A stretch of DNA of 64,000 nucleotides. It comes from Alteromonas salexigens. GTDB taxonomy: Bacteria > Pseudomonadota > Gammaproteobacteria > Enterobacterales > Alteromonadaceae. Below the pieces are notes generated by a model, which was given only the letters and a program-made list of their open reading frames with translations, did not search any database and was not told where the DNA came from. The translations under genes and the position numbers were made by a program. The stretch lies in assembly GCF_025628895.1 (NCBI RefSeq), contig NZ_JAOTJC010000006.1, forward strand, positions 107,495-171,494. Reading direction: 5' to 3'. Within the stretch, counting starts at the first letter, position 1. The number at the start of each line of letters is the position of its first letter. Shown here in pieces: positions 46,390 through 55,713 of the stretch.

Positions 46390-47433
46390 ATGGAACATTC
46401 ATCAGAACATCAGCGGCCCTCTCATCTGGTATTTGGCAGTGGCTTGATAGGCAGTTATATAGGCGCAATCTTAACGCTGAATAACCAGCTACCAGGGGTA
46501 GTAGCACGAGGCAGTTGGCTGACCAGACTCGGGCATCCTTTAACCCTCACGGATTATCTCGGACAGCGTGAGGCAGTGCCGCCGCTCATGCAGGATGAGC
46601 AGGCCAAACCCGCACCCGCCGATATTGTCTGGCTCACCGTTAAGTGTACTGCGATAAAAAACATAGCCGCCCAGCTAAGGCCCGTCTTACATACCAGCAC
46701 TATCATCGTATGTTGCCAGAATGGGATTGGTGCGTATGAAATGATTAAAACCCAGTTTCCGCAACATACTGTTATTCGTGCGGTGGTGCCCTTCAATGTG
46801 GTCAGTTTAGAACCCCAACATTTGCATCGCGGATCAGAGGGTACGCTTGCGCTAGAGGCGACCGGCACATCGTCAGACAAGCTAATTCTGAACGCGCTAC
46901 AGCATCATATGCTCAGTGTGGGACTGGTCGATGATATCTATGCCATGCAATGGGCAAAGCTACAGCTGAACCTGGGCAACGGCGTCAATGCCCTGGCGGG
47001 CGTGCCGGTGCGCACTATGTTAACTCAGCGGGGATACCGGCGGGTGATTGCGCAGTTAATGGACGAACTCCTTGCGGTTTGCCGTCCAATGCGGATTCGA
47101 CTGCCCAGAGTTGCCCGCTTACCCGGCTGGGCCTTGCCCTCGGTGTTGCGACTCCCTGACTGTGTATTCCGGCGGGTAGCTGGCCAGATGCTGACTATTG
47201 ATGACGAAGTAAAAACATCAATGTGGTGGGATTTACACAATGGCCGGCCCACGGAGCGTGGTTTTATGTATGGCGCAGTAATCGAAGCCGGCCAGCAGTA
47301 TGGACTTCGCTGTAATGCCAACCGGGCGATTAACCGGTTACTTCAGCAGGCAGAGCAGAGGAGTAATCGAGGAGAACCTGAGTCCAAATTATCGCCAAGC
47401 GAGTTGGTGAGCGCGATTGCTGGCACGAAGTGA
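46390..47433 (+). CDS. panE: 2-dehydropantoate 2-reductase-like protein (PanE/ApbA family)
   Basis: 347 residues. An NADPH-binding Rossmann motif (VFGSGLIGSYIGAIL) and the catalytic Lys/Asn region (AKLQLNLGNGVNALAG), followed by the C-terminal helical domain (TIDDEVKTSMWWDLHNGRPTE, quoted in part as DEVKTSMWWDLHNGR). The ATG at 46390 follows AGGATGCAC. PanE reduces ketopantoate to pantoate for CoA, but several PanE homologues have other roles, and with no panB/panC near, the function is by homology only. Confidence 0.82.
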   Translation: MEHSSEHQRPSHLVFGSGLIGSYIGAILTLNNQLPGVVARGSWLTRLGHPLTLTDYLGQREAVPPLMQDEQAKPAPADIVWLTVKCTAIKNIAAQLRPVLHTSTIIVCCQNGIGAYEMIKTQFPQHTVIRAVVPFNVVSLEPQHLHRGSEGTLALEATGTSSDKLILNALQHHMLSVGLVDDIYAMQWAKLQLNLGNGVNALAGVPVRTMLTQRGYRRVIAQLMDELLAVCRPMRIRLPRVARLPGWALPSVLRLPDCVFRRVAGQMLTIDDEVKTSMWWDLHNGRPTERGFMYGAVIEAGQQYGLRCNANRAINRLLQQAEQRSNRGEPESKLSPSELVSAIAGTK

Positions 47434-47462
47434 TACATTTTGTTACTACTTTCAGCAGGTAA

Positions 47463-47483
47463 AGCCTGTTTTACAGGCATTTT
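47463..47483 (+). terminator. Terminator after the PanE-like gene
   Basis: GCCTGT (47463-47468) pairs with ACAGGC (47472-47477) around TTT and is followed by ATTTTT. It begins 30 bases past the stop codon. Confidence 0.7.
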
Positions 47484-47617
47484 TCGGCAGTAAATTTCGA
47501 AATAAATGGCGCAGCTAAGTATAATGTTCTATACCATATGCTGATGGATATATTTAATCGCACAGGGACTTGCGTGAGTATCAGAAGGGAAAAGGACCGC
47601 CAAGGAGCAGCCTTACA

Positions 47618-48463
47618 ATGAATGCGCACGAATTAGCCAAGCAAGCCGGTGAGCTTTTTGTCTTACCAGACTCCGTGACACGACTGAAAGAATGCATGGA
47701 TGATGACGCTGCCAGTATTGATGACGTCGCCGATGTCATTGCTTTTGACCCATCTTTGACCGCACAGTTATTACGGGTGGCCAACAGCGCGCTTTATCGT
47801 TTTCCAAATAAAATCGACACAATCAGTAAAGCGCTGCAGGTTATCGGCACCCGCTCTGCCTACGATCTCGCGTTAGCCTATGGGGTAACCCAGGCGTTCA
47901 GCGAGGTGGACAGCAAGGTCATTGATCTGGATAAATTCTGGGAGCAAAGTGTGTCTTGTGGCTTGCTGGCTAAATATTTTGCTGAGCGGGAACGCATTCG
48001 TGAGTCGGAACGATTGTTCGTGGCCGGCCTGCTGCACAACGTAGGCGAACTGGTAGTGGTCGCCACTAAGCCAGACGAAGCCCGTCGGTGTATGGCATTT
48101 AATGCCAGAGTTACTCCCAAAGAACTTCAGGAAGCCATTCTGGGTTTTTCCTATGCTGAGTTATCCGCGGCCCTTATTCGCGAGTGGGGGATCCCGGAAA
48201 CTATCTACAAGCCGGTAGGCGAGATCCATAACACCGACCAACCTGCTTACGACAAAGAAGTGCAAATTGTGCAACTGGCTTATGTTCTGGCACTGGACAA
48301 CGTGAACCCCGACATCTACCCCAGTTACAGTAATTTAGAGGCTCATCAGCACGAAGTACTGAAGCTGGACAGAGAAGACCTGGAAGATGCGCTGGATATT
48401 ACCAACTTGCAGTGTATCAGTGTCATTTCACTGTTTAATCCTAACGCCTTTATTCTCTATTAA
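47618..48463 (+). CDS. HDOD-domain signalling protein
   Basis: 281 residues. The HDOD fold (an HD-like domain that usually lacks catalysis) covers about 15-215: VADVIAFDPSLTAQLLRVAN, then DTISKALQVIGTRSAYDLAL and AGLLHNVGELVV. The metal HD pair is not conserved here (LLHN instead of LLHD), so phosphodiesterase activity is not expected. HDOD proteins link to c-di-GMP, motility or stress signalling in gammaproteobacteria. The ATG at 47618 has AAGGAG ten bases upstream. Confidence 0.88.
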   Translation: MNAHELAKQAGELFVLPDSVTRLKECMDDDAASIDDVADVIAFDPSLTAQLLRVANSALYRFPNKIDTISKALQVIGTRSAYDLALAYGVTQAFSEVDSKVIDLDKFWEQSVSCGLLAKYFAERERIRESERLFVAGLLHNVGELVVVATKPDEARRCMAFNARVTPKELQEAILGFSYAELSAALIREWGIPETIYKPVGEIHNTDQPAYDKEVQIVQLAYVLALDNVNPDIYPSYSNLEAHQHEVLKLDREDLEDALDITNLQCISVISLFNPNAFILY

Positions 48464-48477
48464 CGCAGTTTCCGCCG

Positions 48478-49293
48478 TTAGTCGAACACCGCCACAGTTT
48501 GTCGGCTCAGTGCAATCACATCACCGTGACTGTTCCAGATCGTTGCCTCGGTGTGACCATAGCCATCTGCCGCCTGTCGGGTATGCGCTTTATAAGCAAA
48601 CCAGGCATCAGGGCTGACCTCATGGTGGGGATGGATAAATTCAATATTCCAGCTCACTGTGCTGGCCGGCGCCGGTAGCTTCATCATTTGTAGCAGGGTG
48701 GGCGGCCACGCGTCGATTAGGGTGATTACATGGGCATCGGTAATAACCTCAGGGGCCTCTTTGAAACGCATAAATCCCTCATAAACACTGTCTTTCTTCC
48801 ATGTGAAAGGAAGTCCGCCTTTATCCACTGACAGTTCAAAATGACGCAGAAAGCGGGGTGTTACTTTTGGAATCTGCGGGATGAAGTTGGCCTTGGCAGG
48901 GGCTTCCAGTTGATGCTGTTCAGTATTTTCCACCCGAATTTTCGATTTTCTGGCTTGTCCGAAACATGCCTGACAGAAGACACATACCCGGTCATGCTGA
49001 ATAATCTGGCCGGTAAGCTGTGATACATTTTTGCCTTCGCGTAACCGTGATACCTGCACGGAAAAGGGCGCATCCAGCGTCAGAGGCCCGACAAAGTTCG
49101 TGGTAAATGAGCGTAACAGGCGGCCTGTTTCTACTTGCGAGCCAATGGCCTGAAATACCAAGCCTGCTGTGATCCCGCCAAAGGCAGTCCGTCCCTGGCC
49201 CCAGTCGGCAGGTATGACAAGGTTTTCAAAAAGCCACGTGTTGTCGTCGGACTGTTGGGGCTCTGGCAGTAAAAAAAGCTGGTCTGCGTGCAT
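48478..49293 (-). CDS. Acyl-CoA thioesterase-like protein (double hotdog)
   Basis: 271 residues. DWGQGRTAFGGITAGLVFQA, then RSFTTNFVGPLTLDAPFSV and a second hotdog repeat with SWNIEFIHPHHEVSPD and TEATIWNSHGDVIALSRQT fit the TesB/4HBT_3 type thioesterase family. It hydrolyses acyl-CoA, but the chain length is not readable. It is divergent from the following alpha/beta hydrolase gene. Confidence 0.82.
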   Translation of the reverse strand: MHADQLFLLPEPQQSDDNTWLFENLVIPADWGQGRTAFGGITAGLVFQAIGSQVETGRLLRSFTTNFVGPLTLDAPFSVQVSRLREGKNVSQLTGQIIQHDRVCVFCQACFGQARKSKIRVENTEQHQLEAPAKANFIPQIPKVTPRFLRHFELSVDKGGLPFTWKKDSVYEGFMRFKEAPEVITDAHVITLIDAWPPTLLQMMKLPAPASTVSWNIEFIHPHHEVSPDAWFAYKAHTRQAADGYGHTEATIWNSHGDVIALSRQTVAVFD

Positions 49294-49509
49294 AGTGCTA
49301 TCTGGTCTGATGAGTGTGGCGTTATCGTACCTGAACTCGACGTAATCACCAAGTGGGGTCGTTGGCCATTACTAAAAGGGTACGTTGTCTCATGATGGGT
49401 TTTGGTCCGGTACCTGGTTTGTGAGAGACTGACATACGGTGGCGCAAGCCTTTTTTGCCAGCCGTAGTCTGGCCCCAGCTATCCGTATTAAATGAAGAGA
49501 TCCTCAGCT

Positions 49510-50322
49510 ATGTCACATTCAGCGCCTGTGTATCATTTTGCTCATGCCAATGGCTTCCCTGCTAATAGCTACCAGCAGTTGTTTGCGGCATTGCCGGACG
49601 CCTGGCACCGGATAAGTATTGATAAGTTCGGGCACAACACACAGCTGCCGGTTAATGCGAACTGGCGAAACCAGGTGGCAGAGATGATAAATTATATCGA
49701 GAGCCACCGTCCCGGCAATCAGCCCGTCATTGCTATTGGCCACTCATTTGGTGCTGTGGTGTCCTATATGGCTGCGTGCGAAGCTCCCGAGCTGTTCAGC
49801 GGGTTGATCATGCTTGACCCGCCACTGGTTACCGGCTTGCCCAGCGCCTTGTTTAAACTGGCGAAATTTACGCCTTTGATCGACCGCCTGACGCCAGCCA
49901 GCCTGGCAGTGACACGCCGCACACGATGGCCCAACTCAACAGATATGGCCGCCTATTTCGCCGGCAAAGGATTATTCAAAAACATGGATCCGCGCTGCAT
50001 CCGCGACTATGTGAACGCCGTAATCGCTAAGCGTGGAGAGCACTGGCAACTGACGTTTGACGCCGATATTGAGGCGGCGCTGTTCAGGAACGTTCCGCAT
50101 AATTTACATCGCTATTATGGCCGTTTGCAGTGCCCGGCGACGCTGGTGGTAGGTGCAGATAGCAAGGTATGCCGGCCGGCTATGCGACAGCGATTTTTAA
50201 AAGGCAATAAAATGACGAATATGAAGGTGGCGGGTGGGCATATGTTTCCTCTGGAGCACCCGGAAAAGGTTGCGGCCACACTGCAACAGATTGTTGCCGC
50301 GTGGCCATCAGAGGTTAGTTAG
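49510..50322 (+). CDS. Alpha/beta hydrolase
   Basis: 270 residues with [13 protein letters not shown] near the start, the nucleophile elbow GHSFG (Ser at about residue 81) and the C-terminal histidine in [12 protein letters not shown]. There is no signal peptide. The fold family includes esterases, epoxide hydrolases and thioesterases. The substrate is unknown. The ATG at 49510 is preferred over one six codons upstream, which would add KRSSA. Its stop overlaps that of glgC, convergent. Confidence 0.85.
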   Translation: MSHSAPVYHFAHANGFPANSYQQLFAALPDAWHRISIDKFGHNTQLPVNANWRNQVAEMINYIESHRPGNQPVIAIGHSFGAVVSYMAACEAPELFSGLIMLDPPLVTGLPSALFKLAKFTPLIDRLTPASLAVTRRTRWPNSTDMAAYFAGKGLFKNMDPRCIRDYVNAVIAKRGEHWQLTFDADIEAALFRNVPHNLHRYYGRLQCPATLVVGADSKVCRPAMRQRFLKGNKMTNMKVAGGHMFPLEHPEKVAATLQQIVAAWPSEVS

Positions 50323-51592
50323 CGGTTTTCAGGCCGCCGACCGGCTGGCCGAGCATTTCCCGGGTAACCAGAACCACACCCTTTTCTGAAACGCGGAAGC
50401 CCCGTTCCCGATCGTGGTCATGATCGTAACCAATCACCATGCCTTCAGGGATGGTACAGCCGCGGTCAATAATGACCTTGCGCAGTTTACAATGGCGCAT
50501 TACCTCAACGTCCGGAAGCATAACCGCTTCCTCAATCAGACCATACGAATGTACCCGCACGTTCGAGAAGCACAAGCTACGGCGCAAGGTGGAGCCTGAT
50601 ATAATACAGCCGCCGGAGACCACAGAGTTAATTGCCTGCCCCCTTCGCTCCTCGTCTTCCCAGACAAATTTCGCGGGGGGTAACTGTTCCTGATAGGTCC
50701 AGATAGGCCAGTGGTGGTCGTACAGATTTAACTGGGGAACCGGGGCCACCATTTCCATATTGGCTTCCCAGAATGAGTCGATGGTACCGACATCACGCCA
50801 GTACGCATTCGCGCCCGAGCCTCCCTCGAACGGGTATGCACACACCATGTGGTCTTTAATAATAGAAGGAATGATATCTTTACCGAAGTCGCGCTGTGAC
50901 TCGCTTTTTTCTGCGTCACGGCGAAGTTGTTCGAACAAAAACTCCGTGTCAAATACGTAGTTACCCATCGATGCCAGGCAACGTGTGGGATCATTGGGGA
51001 GCGGAGTAGGGGACGCAGGCTTTTCTTCAAAGCCCAGTATCCGGTAATCCTCGTCAACCGACATTACGCCGAATGCGCCAGCCGCTTCTTCGATGGGCAC
51101 TGACATGCACGACACTGTCATTTTGGCGCCACTTTCTTTGTGCCGGGCAAGCATGTGGCCGTAATCCATGCGATAGATATGGTCACCCGACAGGATCATG
51201 ACGTACTTAGGCAACTCGTCACGAATAATGTCGATATTCTGAAATACCGCATCGGCGGTGCCTTCGTACCAACTCTCGGAAAATCGCTGAGAGGCCGGTA
51301 AAATTTCTACTGATTCCCCCAGTTCTTTTTTAAAGTGCCCCCAGCCACGCACCAGGTGGCGAATGAGTGAGTGAGATTTGTACTGGGTCACCACGCCAAT
51401 CCGGCGGATACCTGAGTTCACACAATTAGATAAGGGGAAGTCTATTATTCGAAACTTGCCACCAAAATACAGCGCGGGTTTGGCACGCCAGTTCGTCAGC
51501 TCGTGCAATCGGGAACCCTTACCGCCTGCAAGGATAAGTGCATAGGTGTCGCGGGTAAGGTTACTGATATAGCGTGACGGATTATCTGCCAT
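50315..51592 (-). CDS. glgC: Glucose-1-phosphate adenylyltransferase
   Basis: 425 residues that make ADP-glucose, the donor for glycogen. [16 protein letters not shown] is the nucleotide loop, [16 protein letters not shown] and GTADAVFQN are conserved active-site segments, and the C-terminal part holds a left-handed helix ([20 protein letters not shown]). The ATG at 51592 is preceded by GGAGAAGAAGAG and fits the family. No glgA, glgB, glgX or glgP gene adjoins it, and the neighbours are unrelated, so it stands apart from a glycogen operon here. Confidence 0.93.
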   Translation of the reverse strand: MADNPSRYISNLTRDTYALILAGGKGSRLHELTNWRAKPALYFGGKFRIIDFPLSNCVNSGIRRIGVVTQYKSHSLIRHLVRGWGHFKKELGESVEILPASQRFSESWYEGTADAVFQNIDIIRDELPKYVMILSGDHIYRMDYGHMLARHKESGAKMTVSCMSVPIEEAAGAFGVMSVDEDYRILGFEEKPASPTPLPNDPTRCLASMGNYVFDTEFLFEQLRRDAEKSESQRDFGKDIIPSIIKDHMVCAYPFEGGSGANAYWRDVGTIDSFWEANMEMVAPVPQLNLYDHHWPIWTYQEQLPPAKFVWEDEERRGQAINSVVSGGCIISGSTLRRSLCFSNVRVHSYGLIEEAVMLPDVEVMRHCKLRKVIIDRGCTIPEGMVIGYDHDHDRERGFRVSEKGVVLVTREMLGQPVGGLKTAN

Positions 51593-52056
51593 CTCTTCTT
51601 CTCCATTGATCTGGACACGGTACCACTGTGTCGGGTAAGTCCTGCGCACACTCAGCAACGCGTGTGACAGCGGGCTCCTCGTAAACCCGAGGGGGGCAGT
51701 CAACGGTGCTGGAGCACTGTTTTTCATTAAACTTGTGGTTTCGCGTACTCTCAACTTCCTGTTGTCTGAGAACGTCAGGAGCTAATGTGCGGTTAGCTCT
51801 AAGTCCATACTACACAAAGATAATCATAATGCCACGACTGCTTACAACAGGCTCAACCAGTTAGTACCTGGCAGTAGCGGACTGAAAGCGGGTAAACGTG
51901 GGGTGATCTGGGCCAATGCTGAACTAAAAGCCTGTTTCGCCGGTTCCGAAACCGCCTGTCTTACCCTTCCTATCTGAATAGTAGTACGTGATGCTGCCAT
52001 TTGTTAATCTTTTGTTATATTGTGTGTGGTGCAGTGAATAATCCATGGAGACAGGC
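51593..52056. other. 464-base divergent region between glgC and the SRPBCC gene
   Basis: No gene is convincing in it. A frame continues 54 codons upstream of glgC but lacks a ribosome binding site. A hairpin can form at 51934-51952 (GTTTCG with CGAAAC) without a U-run. TATATT at 52016-52021 could be a -10 element for the rightward genes, with no good -35. Confidence 0.5.
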
Positions 52057-52590
52057 ATGTCTGTGCTAAAGAAACTGATTTACGGAGTGGTGATTGTCAT
52101 TGTTGTGATGGCAGCCGTAGGACTTTTGCTTCCCAGTGAATATCGTATTGAACGCAGCATTGTCATAGAGGCCGAGCCCAATGCTATTTACGACAATGTG
52201 GTAAATCTGAAAGCCTGGCCTCGTTGGGGGGTATGGTTTCAGCGGGATCCTAACATGCAGGTAAATTACGCGGGGCCAGATCGCGCGATTGGCATGCGTT
52301 CAGAATGGGCCAGTGAATCCCAGGGCAATGGGGAGATGGAAATAACTGAGCTGGTCCACAACCGCAAAGTTGAATACAGCCTGTACTTCCCTGAATTTGA
52401 TATGGGCTCGACAGGCCGTTTTACCTTAGAGCCCGTGCCCGAGGGGACGCGGGTCACCTGGACCGACGAGGGCGCCGTAGGTAATAACCCGGTAGACCGG
52501 TATTTCGTTCTGATGATGGATGGTATGATCGGACCAGATTTCGAAACCGGCCTGGAAAATCTCAAAACCGTGGTAGAAAACCAGGGGTAA
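52057..52590 (+). CDS. SRPBCC-fold membrane-anchored protein
   Basis: 177 residues from the ATG at 52057, which has GGAG six bases upstream. A single N-terminal helix (LIYGVVIVIVVMAAVGLLL) anchors it, and the remainder is a Bet v1/polyketide-cyclase-like ligand-binding domain (YRIERSIVIEAEPNAIYDNV, then LKAWPRWGVWFQRD and TRVTWTDEGAVGNNPVDRYF). The function is unknown, but such domains bind hydrophobic ligands. It is six bases upstream of the desaturase gene, so a lipid role is plausible. Confidence 0.8.
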   Translation: MSVLKKLIYGVVIVIVVMAAVGLLLPSEYRIERSIVIEAEPNAIYDNVVNLKAWPRWGVWFQRDPNMQVNYAGPDRAIGMRSEWASESQGNGEMEITELVHNRKVEYSLYFPEFDMGSTGRFTLEPVPEGTRVTWTDEGAVGNNPVDRYFVLMMDGMIGPDFETGLENLKTVVENQG

Positions 52591-52596
52591 CCCGCC

Positions 52597-53556
52597 ATGC
52601 AGGATTTCCAGCGTGAGCTGCGACAACTGAATACCAAGCCCTTCCTGAGGCGCAGCAACGTGCGCGCCGCCGCTATGCTCATTGTTAATCACGGCTTAAT
52701 TGTGTTGGCCTTTGTGCTGCCCGGGGTATGGCTACACCCGGTAACAATTGTGCTCAGCCTGGTGTTGCTGGGTAACCGGCAGTTAGGCCTGGGTATATTA
52801 ATGCATGACTGCGCCCATCGGGCGCTATTCCGTCAGGCTAAGATGAATGATTATGTCGGGCGGTGGCTGTGCGCAGCGCCAATCCTGGCGCAGTTCGATG
52901 GTTATCGGCACTACCATCTTAAACATCACGCCAATGCTGGCACGGTTGACGATCCCGATTACCCTAATTACCGCCCTTATCCGGTGACCAGACGCAGCCT
53001 GCTACGTAAATTAGGGCGCGATGTAATAGGGCTGACCGGGATAAAAAACACGGCCATTCTTTGTATGATGCATGCCGGTCGGGTTGAATACGACATGGCA
53101 TACACGAATACACAGGCCACTGAGCAGCCCTCGGTGTTTCAGTCACTGACGTGTCTGGCGCAGAATTTATGGCCGGCCTCCATATTTCATATGGGTCTTT
53201 TTTCTATTCTGACCCTACTTGCCAGCCCCTGGCTGTACGGACTTTGGTGGTTGGCATACCTCACTACGTTTCAGCTATTCTCCCGGCTTCGGAACGCAGC
53301 CGAACATGCAAATGTGCCTGATCTGCTTGATAAAGATCCCCGTAAACATGCCAGAACAGTCCGTGCAGGACTGCTTGCCAGGCTGACAGTAGCACCCAAT
53401 CATGTGAATTATCATCTTGAGCATCACTGGTTACCCTCGGTGCCACCATACCGGCTGGCGGCGTTTCATTCGTACCTGCGAGCGTCAGACGTGTTGGAAG
53501 GTGCTCAGATTTTGCCAGATTACGGGGCAGTAATTCGCCAAATGATCCGGCGTTAA
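52597..53556 (+). CDS. Fatty acid desaturase-family membrane protein
   Basis: 319 residues with the three histidine boxes that hold a di-iron centre: HDCAHRALF, HYHLKHHANAG and NYHLEHHWLPS, separated by hydrophobic segments of the right length. The enzyme introduces a double bond or hydroxyl into an acyl chain or related lipid. Position and substrate are unknown. It is 6 bases after the SRPBCC gene, and an MFS gene follows with a TTG start. Confidence 0.88.
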   Translation: MQDFQRELRQLNTKPFLRRSNVRAAAMLIVNHGLIVLAFVLPGVWLHPVTIVLSLVLLGNRQLGLGILMHDCAHRALFRQAKMNDYVGRWLCAAPILAQFDGYRHYHLKHHANAGTVDDPDYPNYRPYPVTRRSLLRKLGRDVIGLTGIKNTAILCMMHAGRVEYDMAYTNTQATEQPSVFQSLTCLAQNLWPASIFHMGLFSILTLLASPWLYGLWWLAYLTTFQLFSRLRNAAEHANVPDLLDKDPRKHARTVRAGLLARLTVAPNHVNYHLEHHWLPSVPPYRLAAFHSYLRASDVLEGAQILPDYGAVIRQMIRR

Positions 53557-53602
53557 TCCTTTCGGTATAAGCTGGCCAACGCAGTTCATTCAGGAGTTCG
53601 CC

Positions 53603-54787
53603 TTGGCGTTAAGTAATAAATATAAACTGGTAGCCGGACTGGCGTGTAACAAGCTGGCGGATTTACTGGTCTCCCCGAAAACCACCTTACCTGCATTGTT
53701 AATTACCCTCGGCGCACCGGCCTGGATGGTGGGGTGGCTGGTGCCCATCCGTGAGTCCGGTGCATTATTACCCCAGGCGGGGATCGGCGTGATCTTACGT
53801 AAACATGCCCCCCGCCATCCGGTATGGCGAATCGGTATGTTAATTCAGGTAGTCGCTGCTACTACCATGCTGGCATCGGCCCTGGTCCTATCCGGGGCAC
53901 ATGCGGGCTGGGTAATCCTGGGGGCTCTGGCTGCACTGAGTCTGGGCCGGTCGGCGTGCTCATTAACAGTCAAGGATATGGAAGGCGATGTGGCCGCGAA
54001 AGGGGAACGGGGCAAGCTGGTGGGTATAGCGTCTACTGCGTCGGGCGTGGTTACGCTTCTGGTTGCAGTGCCACTGGTCTATTTTGAGCAACAGCTGGGC
54101 AATAACATTATCTACGGTTTGTTGGGCGCCGCAGCATTATCCTTTCTGATCACCTTTATCGTTATTTTCCCCATTAAAACCTATGTCGATGTACAAAAAG
54201 GGGAAACCAAGCGTGATAAAACCCGTTTCTGGCAATTCGACAATGTGGTTTACCGCTTTGTCTTAGTGCGAGGGCTGTTTGTGCACTCGGCGCTGGTAGC
54301 GCCCTATTTTATGCTGGAAAGTGACTATGGTGCAGAACGCTTGTTGCCACTCTATCTGGCAGCGCAGGCAGCGGCCACTATGCTTTCCTCGTTCTTCTGG
54401 GGCGCCGTGTCTGATAAAAGCGCGCGGCTTACATTACAACTGGCCGGCGCATTAGCCATTCTCGCATGCGCAGGTTTACTTATTTTGAACGACCCGTCTC
54501 TGTGGCTGTCAGCAATGCTGTTCTTCGTGCTGTCGGTGGCACATTCCGGGGTAAGAACAGGTCGTAAAACCTATAGTCTGGATGTGAAAAGCGGGCAGGA
54601 TCGCACAGAGCTGGTAGGGTTCAGTAATACCGCAATCGGTCTCATATTACTGGGTTTCGGGGGCTTTTACGCCGCCATTAAACCGTTACTTCCGTTTTCG
54701 GTAGTGTATCTGATGGCAGGGTTTCTGGTATTGGGGATTGCGCTTACGCTAATATTACCGGCAGAAAAAAGCACTGAGGCCGGCTAA
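53603..54787 (+). CDS. MFS transporter (TTG start)
   Basis: 394 residues, about 12 helices. It opens MALSNKYKLVAGLACNKLAD. The TTG at 53603 is preceded by CAGGAG at six bases, and no ATG or GTG lies near with comparable support, so TTG is the start. Major facilitator superfamily is assigned from hydrophobic layout and repeats such as WLVPIRESGALLPQAG and FWGAVSDKSARLTLQL. The substrate is unknown. Its last codons lie within the hairpin used by the liu operon. Confidence 0.82.
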   Translation: MALSNKYKLVAGLACNKLADLLVSPKTTLPALLITLGAPAWMVGWLVPIRESGALLPQAGIGVILRKHAPRHPVWRIGMLIQVVAATTMLASALVLSGAHAGWVILGALAALSLGRSACSLTVKDMEGDVAAKGERGKLVGIASTASGVVTLLVAVPLVYFEQQLGNNIIYGLLGAAALSFLITFIVIFPIKTYVDVQKGETKRDKTRFWQFDNVVYRFVLVRGLFVHSALVAPYFMLESDYGAERLLPLYLAAQAAATMLSSFFWGAVSDKSARLTLQLAGALAILACAGLLILNDPSLWLSAMLFFVLSVAHSGVRTGRKTYSLDVKSGQDRTELVGFSNTAIGLILLGFGGFYAAIKPLLPFSVVYLMAGFLVLGIALTLILPAEKSTEAG

Positions 54788-54800
54788 TCATCGGCCTCAG
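54774..54800 (-). terminator. Terminator of the liu operon
   Basis: CTGAGGCCG (54774-54782) pairs with CGGCCTCAG (54792-54800). Read leftward, it is followed after three bases by TTTTTT. The stop codon of the convergent MFS gene lies in its loop. Confidence 0.82.
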
Positions 54801-54807
54801 CGTCAGC

Positions 54808-55713
54808 TTATTTTGCGGCCATAGCGGCGGCAACTTTAGACACCGGCGGTCGGCCCAAGACGGTACTGATCATGTCAGTGGCTTTTAACAGCCCGGGCAT
54901 AGAGACTCCAGTGTTTATGCCCATGCCATCCAGCATGTACAAGACATCTTCGGTGGCCACGTTACCGCTGGCCCCTTTCGCGTAAGGGCATCCGCCCAAA
55001 CCCGCTACCGCGCTGTCGATGGTAGCGATGCCGTGCTCCAGTGCCACCAGCAAGTTTGCCAGCGCCTGACCGTAGGTATCGTGAAAATGCGCGGCCAGTG
55101 CGTGTGCCGGTACCTGCCTGAGTACCGCTTCCAGCATCCGGGCCGTTTTCACCGGCGTGCCAGTGCCAATAGTATCACCCAGCGAAATTTCGTAACATCC
55201 CATATCCAGCAGGGTTTTGCTGACATCGGCAACGGCCTGGGGAGCAATTTCGCCTTCATAAGGGCAGCCCAGTACGCAGGATACATACCCCCGCACCCGC
55301 AAACCGTGTTCTTTGGCAGCCTGCATAACAGGCTCAAACCGGGCAAGGCTTTCAGCAACCGAACAGTTGATGTTCTTCTGTGAAAATGATTCCGACGCGG
55401 CACCAAACACCGCGACTTCGTCGGCGCCGGCGGCCACCGCATTTTCAAAGCCTTTCATATTTGGTGTCAGCGCCGAGTAGGTGACCCCCGACTTGCGGGT
55501 GATACCGGCAAATATATCCGGGGAGTCAGCCATCTGCGGCACCCACTTGGGCGAGACAAAACTGCCGGTCTCAATACGGGTGAGCCCGGCGTCGGCCAAC
55601 AGATTAACCAGCGTAATTTTTTGCGCACTGCTGACCTGCACCTTTTCGTTCTGCAGCCCATCCCGGGGCCCCACTTCCACCAGGCTGACTGAGTCAGGGT
55701 AGCGCCTACTCAT
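54808..55713 (-). CDS. liuE: Hydroxymethylglutaryl-CoA lyase
   Basis: Splits HMG-CoA to acetyl-CoA and acetoacetate, the last step of leucine breakdown. The 301 residues show the TIM-barrel family signature [14 protein letters not shown] near the N-terminus and the metal/catalytic loop [17 protein letters not shown] with its cysteine near the C-terminus. The ATG at 55713 overlaps the end of liuD by eight bases. A longer reading upstream lies inside liuD and lacks a ribosome site. It is the last gene of the liu operon and is followed by the shared terminator. Confidence 0.94.
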   Translation of the reverse strand: MSRRYPDSVSLVEVGPRDGLQNEKVQVSSAQKITLVNLLADAGLTRIETGSFVSPKWVPQMADSPDIFAGITRKSGVTYSALTPNMKGFENAVAAGADEVAVFGAASESFSQKNINCSVAESLARFEPVMQAAKEHGLRVRGYVSCVLGCPYEGEIAPQAVADVSKTLLDMGCYEISLGDTIGTGTPVKTARMLEAVLRQVPAHALAAHFHDTYGQALANLLVALEHGIATIDSAVAGLGGCPYAKGASGNVATEDVLYMLDGMGINTGVSMPGLLKATDMISTVLGRPPVSKVAAAMAAK

